Below, piece by piece: positions 1 to 5,007 of a stretch of DNA of 5,837 bases (position 1 is the stretch's first letter; every line of letters starts with the position of its first letter). Under the pieces are notes generated by a model. That model had not been told where the DNA came from. It worked only from the letters and a program-made list of their open reading frames with translations, and did not search any database. The stretch is from positions 436 to 6,272 of the forward strand of contig DIST01000015.1 in the NCBI GenBank assembly GCA_002421645.1, in the 5' to 3' direction. The translations under genes and the position numbers were made by a program. This DNA is from Flavobacterium sp. UBA6203 (GTDB lineage Bacteria > Bacteroidota > Bacteroidia > Flavobacteriales > Flavobacteriaceae).

Positions 1-224
1 AAGAAGAAGGGCTTAGAAGCGCTTCTAAAAAAATAGATGCTATGATAAAACAGTTTGAACAAAGTTATGCCGTAAGAGACAAACAAGATGTTTTAGCTAT
101 GTGTGCTTTGCAGTTTGCAGCTCAAGTAGAACAAAAACAAATCAACAATTCTCAAGATAATGAAACAAATATAGTCAGATTGCAAAATTTGGACAAAAAA
201 TTGAGTGAGTTACTCTCAAAATAA
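1..224 (+). CDS. zapA: Cell division protein ZapA, 3' part (5' end outside window)
   Basis: The open frame enters from the left edge (first whole codon at base 3) and gives 73 residues before a TAA stop. It starts EEGLRSASKKIDAMIKQF and continues through QSYAVRDKQDVLAMCALQFA, the conserved helical core of flavobacterial ZapA. The family is usually about 95-100 residues, so roughly the first 20-25 (the N-terminal beta strands) are missing. The ATG at 42 is an internal methionine, because the conserved reading continues upstream of it. Known role: ZapA binds FtsZ in the cytoplasm, cross-links protofilaments and stabilises the Z ring; its C-terminal half forms the coiled-coil dimer/tetramer interface, matching the charged, heptad-like tail here. 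No terminator is visible after the stop, and the next element is the 6S RNA gene. The zapA-ssrS linkage is also known from gammaproteobacteria, which supports both calls. Confidence 0.88.
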   Translation, partial: EEGLRSASKKIDAMIKQFEQSYAVRDKQDVLAMCALQFAAQVEQKQINNSQDNETNIVRLQNLDKKLSELLSK

Positions 225-268
225 ATACGTTCTTACATTAACAAACAAAGATACTGCCTACATTAGTA

Positions 269-276
269 TATATTTG
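269..276 (+). promoter_or_regulatory. -7-like motif TATATTTG inside the 6S gene
   Basis: TATATTTG fits the Bacteroidota -7 consensus TAnnTTTG exactly. It lies 158 bases before the rny start and inside the 5' arm of the 6S RNA. A start a few bases downstream (about 281-285) would give a transcript without the 5' half of the closing stem. No TTG-type -33 element is present at the expected 17-23 base spacing, so it may be fortuitous in AT-rich DNA; its TTTG bases are also needed for pairing in the RNA. Confidence 0.3.
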
Positions 277-394
277 ATAAACTCAACACTAACAAATTAA
301 ACGAGTGAATCTTTGCAACTATAACAGGCCCTTTAGTGGGAAGTTTGAACTGCAGGTTAGCTCAAATCTTGTATAACAGAGTTTATACAAACAC

Positions 395-411
395 CTAATG
401 TAGGCTTTTTT
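395..411 (+). terminator. 3' arm of the 6S closing stem plus T-run
   Basis: CTAATGTAGGC followed by six Ts resembles the end of a rho-independent terminator. The full pairing partner is far upstream (256-266), so the strong stem exists only in transcripts that include the 6S 5' end. Locally only a weak 4-bp hairpin is possible: CCTA (394-397) with TAGG (401-404). Only 22 bases separate the T-run from the rny start codon. Confidence 0.5.
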
Positions 412-433
412 ATATAATTTTTTTAACTAACAT

Positions 434-1996
434 ATGGATATAGTAAGCATAATAATTGGAATCGTTGTCGGTATAGCTGGAGGTTTTGGTATTGCTAAAT
501 TTTTAGAAAAAAGCAATGTTTCTAACTTAATTAAAAATGCAAAAAAGGAAGCTGCTTCCATTTTAAAAGATGCAAAAACAGAAGCAGAAGCTGCAAAAAA
601 AGATAAAATACTTCAAGCCAAAGAAAAATTTTTAGAATTAAAAACCGAGCATGAACAAGTAATTCTAGCACGTGATAAAAAAATGGCTGAAGCCGAAAAA
701 AGAACGCGCGACAAAGAATCTCAAGTTTCTAATGAGTTAGCAAGAGCAAAAAAAGCAGCTGATGATGCTGAAGCTAAAATTGCTGATTACAATAACAAAA
801 TAGAATATTTAGACAAAAAACAACAAGAAATTGATAAACTTCACAAAAGTCAGGTAGAACAATTAGAAGCCATCTCTGGACTTTCTGCTGAAGATGCAAA
901 AAATCAATTAGTTGAAAGCCTAAAAGCAGAAGCAAAAACCAACGCTATGTCTTACATTCAAGACACTGTTGAAGAGGCTAAAATGACAGCTCAACAAGAA
1001 GCAAAGAAAATCATTATTAATACCATACAAAGAGTTGGAACTGAAGAAGCAGTTGAAAACTGTGTATCCGTATTTAATATTGAATCTGACGATGTAAAAG
1101 GTAGAATTATTGGTCGTGAAGGTCGTAATATTAGAGCCTTAGAAGCAGCTACTGGAGTTGAAATTATTGTAGATGACACACCAGAAGCTATCATCTTATC
1201 ATGTTTCGACCCAGTAAGAAGAGAAATCGCTCGTTTAGCTCTACACAAATTGGTAACAGACGGACGTATTCACCCAGCTCGTATCGAAGAAGTTGTAGCT
1301 AAAACAGCTAAACAAATCGACGAAGAAATTATCGAAACAGGTAAACGTACTGTTATTGATTTAGGAATCCACGGATTACACCCTGAATTAATTAAAGTTG
1401 TGGGTAGAATGAAATACCGTTCTTCTTACGGACAAAACTTGTTACAACACTCAAGAGAGGTAGCTAAGTTATGTGGTATTATGGCGGCTGAACTAGGATT
1501 AAACGTTAAATTAGCTAAAAGAGCTGGTTTATTACACGATATTGGAAAAGTACCAGATACAGAAAGTGAATTGCCTCACGCAATACTAGGTATGCAATGG
1601 GCAGAGAAATATGGTGAAAAAGAAGAAGTATGTAATGCTATTGGAGCACACCACGACGAAATAGAAATGAAATCATTGATTTCTCCAATAATCCAAGTAT
1701 GTGATGCTATTTCTGGTGCACGTCCTGGAGCAAGAAGACAAGTATTGGATTCTTACATCCAACGTTTGAAAGACTTAGAAGATATTGCATTTGGATTTAA
1801 TGGTGTAAAAAATGCTTATGCAATTCAGGCAGGTAGAGAATTACGTGTGATTGTTGAAAGCGAAAAAGTTTCTGATGAAGCAGCAGCTAATCTTTCTTTT
1901 GATATTTCACAAAAAATTCAGACTGAAATGACATATCCTGGACAGGTGAAAATTACGGTAATTAGAGAAACTAGAGCTGTCAATATTGCGAAGTAA
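434..1996 (+). CDS. rny: Ribonuclease Y
   Basis: A 520-residue protein with the complete RNase Y order. A hydrophobic N-terminal anchor (about residues 4-22, [19 protein letters not shown]) is followed by a long charged coiled coil rich in Lys, Glu and Ala (about 30-190). A KH RNA-binding domain contains [12 protein letters not shown] (223-234), and an HD hydrolase domain includes H339, the LLHDIGK signature (H368, D369), HH at 406-407 and D424. H368/D369 is the same numbering as the catalytic pair of the 520-residue Bacillus subtilis enzyme. Known role: membrane-tethered endoribonuclease that starts mRNA decay by cutting single-stranded, AU-rich RNA. The ATG at 434 is chosen because the membrane anchor begins immediately after it. 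The upstream sequence is a run of A and T without a Shine-Dalgarno, usual for Bacteroidota. No promoter fits in the 22 bases after the 6S T-run, so expression probably comes from farther upstream. It converges on xerD. Confidence 0.97.
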   Translation: MDIVSIIIGIVVGIAGGFGIAKFLEKSNVSNLIKNAKKEAASILKDAKTEAEAAKKDKILQAKEKFLELKTEHEQVILARDKKMAEAEKRTRDKESQVSNELARAKKAADDAEAKIADYNNKIEYLDKKQQEIDKLHKSQVEQLEAISGLSAEDAKNQLVESLKAEAKTNAMSYIQDTVEEAKMTAQQEAKKIIINTIQRVGTEEAVENCVSVFNIESDDVKGRIIGREGRNIRALEAATGVEIIVDDTPEAIILSCFDPVRREIARLALHKLVTDGRIHPARIEEVVAKTAKQIDEEIIETGKRTVIDLGIHGLHPELIKVVGRMKYRSSYGQNLLQHSREVAKLCGIMAAELGLNVKLAKRAGLLHDIGKVPDTESELPHAILGMQWAEKYGEKEEVCNAIGAHHDEIEMKSLISPIIQVCDAISGARPGARRQVLDSYIQRLKDLEDIAFGFNGVKNAYAIQAGRELRVIVESEKVSDEAAANLSFDISQKIQTEMTYPGQVKITVIRETRAVNIAK

Positions 1997-2008
1997 TTTT
2001 TAAGTCGC

Positions 2009-2115
2009 AGTATTCAGTCGCAGTTAACAGTAAATATTTTAAAAAGGGGTTTTCAAAATTTTGAAAATCCCTTTTTTATATCCGAAACTGTTATTGAATA
2101 CTGAGACTGAATACT
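2009..2115. repeat. Imperfect inverted repeat of ACTG-containing units flanking the terminator
   Basis: Bases 2009-2024, read on the minus strand, match 2100-2115, read on the plus strand, at 15 of 16 positions (ACTGnGACTGAATACT). Nearer the centre, 2025-2031 and 2087-2093 both read ACTGTTA outward. The right arm carries six extra bases (TTGAAT) between the two blocks. Each arm is a string of short ACTG+2-3 base units. The rny/xerD terminator sits exactly in the middle, and the right arm ends inside the xerD stop codon. It looks like a dispersed intergenic repeat rather than a mobile gene; there is no coding capacity. Confidence 0.6.
2041..2077. terminator. Bidirectional rho-independent terminator between rny and xerD
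   Basis: AAAAAGGGGTTTTCAAAA (2041-2058) is followed directly by its near-perfect complement (2059-2076), then more Ts. On the plus strand all 18 positions can pair (one G-U, 2049 with 2068), with the innermost four to six bases as loop; the Ts at 2072-2077 form the tail. On the minus strand the same position becomes an A-C mismatch, and the tail is the complement of the A-run at 2041-2045. It therefore serves both convergent genes, and should be somewhat stronger for rny. Confidence 0.85.
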
Positions 2116-3013
2116 ATTTACGTGGATGATAGTTATTCAAAACTTCCGATAAAAACTTTCTATCCAAATGCATATACACTTCTGTAGTAGTGATTGATTC
2201 ATGACCTAGCATTAATTGAATGGAACGCAAATCGGCACCGTTTTCTAAAAGATGCGTTGCAAATGAATGTCGAAATGTATGTGGACTTATTGTTTTGTTT
2301 AAGTTGATTTTTACCGCTAAATCTTTTATAATAGTAAAAACCATAGCACGAGTTAATTGTCTTCCTCTCCTATTCAAAAACAACGTATCCTCATGACCTT
2401 TTTGAACTGGATAATGCACACGTATTAAATTAAAATAAGAAGTTATGTATTTTATAGTAGATTGACCTACAGGCACAAATCGTTGTTTGTTTCCTTTTCC
2501 TGTAATTTTAATAAAACCCTCTTCAAAAAATAAGTCGGAAATTTTTAAACCTACCAACTCCGAAACTCTCAAACCACAACTGTATAAGGTTTCTAACATG
2601 GCTCTATTGCGCTCTCCCTCTGAAGTAGACAAATCAATAGCACCTATTAAAGTATCAATTTCTTCTGTAGCTAAAGTATCAGGTAGTTTTCTTCCGGTTT
2701 TAGGCACCTCAATTAATTCTAAAGGCGTGTCTTTTCGATAATCTTCAAAAATTAAATAATTAAAAAAACTCTTTAAACCTGAAATAATTCTTGATTGACT
2801 TCTAGCATTAACTTGCGATGAAATTTCATAAATAAACTGTTGGATAATTTCTTCAGAAATGTGTAATGGCGAAACATTAGTATTATGTTTTTCTAAAAAA
2901 AACACCAATTTTTCTATATCAAAAGTATAATTATCAATAGTGTTTTTAGAAAGCCCACGCTCTAAGCGCAGATAATTTTGATATTCTTTTATATACGATT
3001 GCCAAGTGCTCAT
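2114..3013 (-). CDS. xerD: Site-specific tyrosine recombinase XerD
   Basis: A 299-residue tyrosine recombinase of standard XerD length. The N-terminal SAM-like core-binding domain (about 1-95) opens with YIKEYQNYLRLERGLSKNTI, and the C-terminal catalytic domain is complete: R149 (SCGLRVSEL), K173 (GKGNKQRFVP), H245 and R248 (SPHTFRHSFATHLLENGADL), H271 (LMLGHESI) and the nucleophile Y280 (TTEVYMHLD). Known role: together with XerC it resolves chromosome dimers at the dif site under FtsK control. The smooth match to the flavobacterial XerD pattern and the absence of phage genes argue against an acquired integrase. The ATG at 3011-3013 gives the expected N-terminus. A TAnnTTTG motif lies only four bases before this start, suggesting a very short or absent leader. 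The gene follows the barrel gene on the same strand but is separated from it by a strong terminator. Its stop codon lies within the right arm of the inverted repeat it shares with the rny side. Confidence 0.95.
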   Translation of the reverse strand: MSTWQSYIKEYQNYLRLERGLSKNTIDNYTFDIEKLVFFLEKHNTNVSPLHISEEIIQQFIYEISSQVNARSQSRIISGLKSFFNYLIFEDYRKDTPLELIEVPKTGRKLPDTLATEEIDTLIGAIDLSTSEGERNRAMLETLYSCGLRVSELVGLKISDLFFEEGFIKITGKGNKQRFVPVGQSTIKYITSYFNLIRVHYPVQKGHEDTLFLNRRGRQLTRAMVFTIIKDLAVKINLNKTISPHTFRHSFATHLLENGADLRSIQLMLGHESITTTEVYMHLDRKFLSEVLNNYHPRK

Positions 3014-3017
3014 TTAT

Positions 3018-3025
3018 CAAATGTA
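3018..3025 (-). promoter_or_regulatory. Putative xerD -7 element TACATTTG
   Basis: Read on the minus strand, TACATTTG matches the Bacteroidota consensus TAnnTTTG exactly and ends four bases before the xerD ATG (3013-3011). Transcription would begin at or next to the start codon. No good TTG lies at the usual -33 spacing; the nearest (3040-3038) is only 12 bases upstream, and the expected region is the T-run of the preceding terminator. Confidence 0.5.
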
Positions 3026-3041
3026 GGTAATTTATAGCAAT

Positions 3042-3066
3042 AAAAAAATCCCGCCGAAGCGGGATT
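3042..3066 (-). terminator. Rho-independent terminator of the minus-strand barrel gene
   Basis: On the minus strand an 8-bp stem AATCCCGC/GCGGGATT (3066-3059 with 3054-3047) closes a TTCG loop, giving the very stable C(UUCG)G tetraloop, followed by seven Ts. It begins 27 bases after the barrel gene's stop and insulates xerD from that gene. Confidence 0.92.
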
Positions 3067-3092
3067 AAATTAAGCATATTACTTTTTTCAAG

Positions 3093-3617
3093 TTAGAATC
3101 TATATCCTAAACCAATTTGAATACCAGCATTTCCGAAATCAAAACCATCAACATCAGAGATATTAGCTAAACCAAGATTATAACGAGCATCGAACATTAA
3201 ACCATTCGACAATTCATAACCAGCACCAAATCCTAAACCAAAATCTAAAGATTTAGTAGCCTCATCTACAAGATCTTCTTGAGCAGCAATTTTAAATGCA
3301 ATTTCTGGTCCTGCTTGTAAAGACAAACCTTCTACAACATAATACTTAGCCATAATAGGTAATCTTAAATAATCAATACCAGCATCATCACTAGCACCTT
3401 CTGTAGAATACATTAATTCTGGTTGAACATGGAATTTTTCAGATACTGTGAAATCTACTAAACCACCAACGTAAAAACCACCTCTAGCGTCTCCACCGTC
3501 AGCATCTCCAGTAAAATTTGTGCTACTGTAACCAGCTTTTACACCAAATTTCATTTCCTGTGCATTAGATACTCCAAATGCCATTACTGCAATTGCAGCG
3601 AATAAAACTTTTTTCAT
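3093..3617 (-). CDS. Porin-family outer-membrane beta-barrel protein
   Basis: A 174-residue protein with a signal peptide (about 1-19, MKKVLFAAIAVMAFGVSNA, then QE). The rest is short alternating strands rich in Gly and aromatic residues, ending in the terminal Phe (GLGYRF) typical of barrels inserted by the BAM machinery. It resembles the outer-membrane beta-barrel families common in Bacteroidota (OMP_b-brl_2 type), probably an eight-strand barrel. Shared landmarks with the divergent gene at 3921 include KFGVKAGY (23-30), VQPELMYSTEG (64-74), LRLPIMAKYY (84-93) and GLGYRF (169-174), so the two are distant paralogues. Loops are acidic and Gly-rich (DADGGDARGG, 38-47). No enzymatic residues are recognisable and the substrate or partner is unknown. 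The gene has a matching -7 motif upstream and a strong UUCG terminator downstream, so it is probably a single-gene unit. Confidence 0.88.
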   Translation of the reverse strand: MKKVLFAAIAVMAFGVSNAQEMKFGVKAGYSSTNFTGDADGGDARGGFYVGGLVDFTVSEKFHVQPELMYSTEGASDDAGIDYLRLPIMAKYYVVEGLSLQAGPEIAFKIAAQEDLVDEATKSLDFGLGFGAGYELSNGLMFDARYNLGLANISDVDGFDFGNAGIQIGLGYRF

Positions 3618-3644
3618 TTTAGTTTAAATTTAAAGTTAATGAGA

Positions 3645-3670
3645 CAAATTTATATCATTTTTTTTTACAA
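3645..3670 (-). promoter_or_regulatory. Putative promoter of the minus-strand barrel gene
   Basis: On the minus strand TAAATTTG (3652-3645) matches TAnnTTTG exactly, with a TTG at 3670-3668. The spacer is 15 bases, slightly shorter than the usual 17-23. Transcription would begin around 3638-3641, leaving a leader of some 20-25 bases before the ATG at 3617. Confidence 0.5.
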
Positions 3671-3689
3671 AATCACATTTTATGTTATG

Positions 3690-3733
3690 TTATTAACAAC
3701 TTTATTAACAATATTTATTGAAAATGTTAATAA
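3690..3733. repeat. Cluster of TTATTAACA repeats
   Basis: TTATTAACAA occurs at 3690-3699 and again at 3702-3711 (12-base period), and the inverted form TGTTAATAA occurs at 3725-3733. It lies upstream of the promoter of the minus-strand barrel gene, a reasonable place for an operator, but low sequence complexity could also produce it. Confidence 0.4.
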
Positions 3734-3842
3734 TCAAATACTTAGAATTCAATTTTTATCTCCGATTTTTGATTTTTTTAACAAAAAAACTAATCATTTA
3801 AATCACAATAAAAACATAAAATATTGATTATCAATTAATTCT

Positions 3843-3870
3843 AAAAAACGATGAAAAATGCATTTCGTCG
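3843..3870 (-). terminator. Orphan minus-facing hairpin with T-run
   Basis: On the minus strand an 8-bp stem CGACGAAA/TTTCATCG (3870-3863 with 3856-3849, one wobble/mismatch) with a six-base loop is followed by six Ts (3848-3843). It has terminator form, but no minus-strand gene ends here: the next gene on that strand starts at 3617. It could stop antisense transcription or be a remnant. Confidence 0.35.
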
Positions 3871-3920
3871 ATAAAAACAATAAAAAATGCAAACCAGCGT
3901 TGTTTTAAAAAAATAAAACA

Positions 3921-4475
3921 ATGAAAAGAACAATTTTTATGTTGGTTTTACTAGTTCTAGGAATTGGTATTTCTCAGGCGCAACTCTTGAAATTTGGTAT
4001 TAAAGGCGGTTTAAATTTTGCGAATTATACAGGTGGATCAGTTTCTGGAATTGATTTTAAAACCATCACTAGTTATCATGCAGGTATAGTTACAGAATTA
4101 AAAGTTTTTGAAAACTTTGCTATTCAACCCGAACTTTTATACTCTACTCAAGGCTCAGAATTAAAAGGATTAGGAGATCAAGTAAAAAATGAATTGGGCT
4201 ATCTCTCTTTACCTTTATTAACAAAATTCTATTTAACTACAAATAAATTGAGTTTAGAACTTGGTCCGCAAGCATCCGTTTTAGTTAGTGAACGAAATAA
4301 AATAGATACTAACGACACCAAAACATTTGATATTGGTTTAGCTGGAGGTTTAAGTTTTAAAATAACAGATGGAATTTTTATTTCTGGCAGATATGTAGCA
4401 GGATTAACTGAAGCCAAAAAAGAGGCGGATATAAAAAATTCGGTAATTCAATTTTCTTTAGGGTATATGTTTTAA
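3921..4475 (+). CDS. Porin-family outer-membrane beta-barrel protein (paralogue)
   Basis: A 184-residue protein with a signal peptide (about 1-20, MKRTIFMLVLLVLGIGISQA, then QLL) and a small beta-barrel body ending in Phe (SLGYMF). Landmarks match the divergent neighbour: KFGIKGGLNFANYTG (24-38), FAIQPELLYSTQG (66-78), YLSLPLLTKFYL (94-105), LELGPQ (112-117) and IQFSLGYMF (176-184). It fits the outer-membrane beta-barrel families of Bacteroidota; ligand and partner are unknown. It has a longer loop than its paralogue after the second conserved strand (roughly residues 76-92). The ATG is chosen because the signal peptide begins directly there. The upstream sequence is A-rich without a Shine-Dalgarno, and no clear -7 motif is seen. 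A good terminator follows 24 bases after the stop, so it is probably monocistronic. Divergent arrangement with a paralogue suggests local duplication and possibly shared control, but sequence identity is low, so the duplication is old. Confidence 0.87.
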   Translation: MKRTIFMLVLLVLGIGISQAQLLKFGIKGGLNFANYTGGSVSGIDFKTITSYHAGIVTELKVFENFAIQPELLYSTQGSELKGLGDQVKNELGYLSLPLLTKFYLTTNKLSLELGPQASVLVSERNKIDTNDTKTFDIGLAGGLSFKITDGIFISGRYVAGLTEAKKEADIKNSVIQFSLGYMF

Positions 4476-4499
4476 CAATAAAACTTATAATATTTTGCT

Positions 4500-4529
4500 A
4501 AAACCATTCTCATAAGGAATGGTTTTTTT
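4500..4529 (+). terminator. Rho-independent terminator after the plus-strand barrel gene
   Basis: A perfect 10-bp stem AAAACCATTC (4500-4509) with GAATGGTTTT (4517-4526), a seven-base loop, and a run of seven Ts (4523-4529). It lies between the barrel gene and aroQ and ends 21 bases before the aroQ start. Confidence 0.9.
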
Positions 4530-4536
4530 ATTTTTA
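4529..4536 (+). promoter_or_regulatory. Possible aroQ -7 element TATTTTTA
   Basis: TATTTTTA differs from TAnnTTTG only at the last base and sits 14 bases before the aroQ ATG, overlapping the end of the preceding terminator. That would give a leader of about 5-10 bases. No -33 TTG is seen at normal spacing, and the T-rich tail could create the match by chance. Confidence 0.35.
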
Positions 4537-4550
4537 CAAAAACAATTCTC

Positions 4551-4961
4551 ATGAAGATTATTATCATCAATGGCCCCAATCTGAACTTACTAGGTAAAAG
4601 AGAACCTGAAGTTTATGGAAATGAAACTTTTGAATCCTATTTTGAAAAATTACAAGTTCAGTTTCCAACTGTTACTTTAGAGTATTTTCAAAGCAACATT
4701 GAAGGTGAAATCATCTCTAAAATTCAAGAAATAGGCTTTGATTATGATGGTATAGTTTTAAATGCTGGAGCTTATACACACACTTCTATTGGAATTGGCG
4801 ATGCAATAAAATCGATTACGACACCCGTTGTTGAAGTTCACATATCCAATACTTTTTCAAGAGAATCTTTTCGCCATCAGTCCTATATATCACCAAATGC
4901 AAAAGGGATCATTATTGGTTTTGGATTAAAAAGTTACGAGTTAGCATTAAAATCATTTTGA
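4551..4961 (+). CDS. aroQ: 3-dehydroquinate dehydratase, type II
   Basis: A 136-residue protein, slightly below the usual 140-150 for type II dehydroquinases. It converts 3-dehydroquinate to 3-dehydroshikimate in the cytoplasm, the third step of the shikimate pathway to aromatic amino acids. The sequence opens with the family signature IIINGPNLNLLGKREPEVYG, carrying catalytic R17 and the flexible-lid tyrosine Y22. LNAGAYTHTS follows (N71 and the general acid H77), then EVHISN (H97, I98, S99, substrate binding) and SFRHQS (R108). All key residues are in the order and spacing known for the family, which forms dodecamers. The start is the only ATG that gives the signature. No terminator follows the stop, and the next gene starts 46 bases on in the same direction, so the two may share a transcript. 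Unlike aroQ, that neighbour has no evident link to aromatic biosynthesis. Confidence 0.97.
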   Translation: MKIIIINGPNLNLLGKREPEVYGNETFESYFEKLQVQFPTVTLEYFQSNIEGEIISKIQEIGFDYDGIVLNAGAYTHTSIGIGDAIKSITTPVVEVHISNTFSRESFRHQSYISPNAKGIIIGFGLKSYELALKSF

Positions 4962-5007
4962 TAATACAACCTTTTCAAAAAAACATTCGTCTATAAAAGA
5001 AACTCTT

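Larger units (their letters stand above)
256..411 (+). ncRNA. ssrS: 6S RNA (6S-Flavo type), RNA polymerase regulator
   Basis: This non-coding gap folds on paper into a long bulged rod. Closing stem: GCCTACATTAG (256-266) pairs perfectly with CTAATGTAGGC (395-405), followed by six Ts (406-411). Next is a 12-bp helix with one bulged base: 273-284 with 379-391, A387 unpaired. A large asymmetric bubble follows (about 285-311 opposite 367-378). The apical arm holds short helices: GC plus AAC (315-319) with GTT plus GC (356-361), CAG (325-327) with CTG (350-352), and CCC (329-331) with GGG (338-340) around a six-base loop. A rod with a central bubble that mimics an open promoter is the 6S hallmark; 6S RNA binds housekeeping RNA polymerase in stationary phase and templates short pRNAs. 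Position next to zapA supports the call. The exact 5' end is not determined and could lie some bases upstream. I could not run a covariance model, so family membership is inferred from structure and context. Confidence 0.75.
3618..3920. other. 303-bp AT-rich control region between divergent barrel genes
   Basis: No credible gene is present. Starting from the left it holds a -7 motif for the minus-strand barrel gene (3645-3652), a cluster of TTATTAACA repeats (3690-3733), a featureless AT-rich stretch (about 3734-3842), a minus-facing hairpin with T-run (3843-3870), and two copies of AAAAATGCA (3854-3862 and 3883-3891). A 7-base inverted repeat, AAAACAA (3874-3880) and TTGTTTT (3900-3906), lies just before the plus-strand gene. 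I see no TAnnTTTG promoter for that gene close to its start. Confidence 0.6.

Noticed and set aside
991..1248. Open frame of 85 codons on the minus strand inside rny
   Set aside because: It lies wholly antisense to the conserved RNase Y linker/KH region, and its product has no recognisable domain; shadow of the real gene.
2009..2115. Inverted repeat as a dif site for XerC/XerD
   Set aside because: The spacing between the arms is over 50 bases and is filled by a terminator palindrome, whereas dif has two 11-base arms around a central region of about 6 bases.
2487..2741. Open frame of 84 codons on the plus strand inside xerD
   Set aside because: Antisense to conserved XerD sequence; the translation is low-complexity and matches nothing I know.
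2114..3013. Tyrosine recombinase as an integrase marking a mobile element
   Set aside because: The protein has XerD length and pattern throughout, sits among housekeeping genes, and there are no attachment-site repeats, tRNA gene or phage genes. The nearby inverted repeat centres on the terminator, not on a recombination core.
3690..3733. TTATTAACA motifs as DnaA boxes or a replication origin
   Set aside because: They differ from the TTATCCACA box at two central positions and no dnaA or other origin-linked gene is nearby; AT-richness alone is not enough.
3639..3827. Possible 62-residue hydrophobic small protein in the divergent intergenic region
   Set aside because: It starts within the promoter region of the minus-strand barrel gene, consists mainly of codons expected from AT-rich DNA (Ile, Leu, Phe, Asn, Lys), and has neither a start context nor a recognisable family.
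4229..4417. Open frame of 62 codons on the minus strand inside the plus-strand barrel gene
   Set aside because: Antisense shadow of a well-supported barrel coding region.
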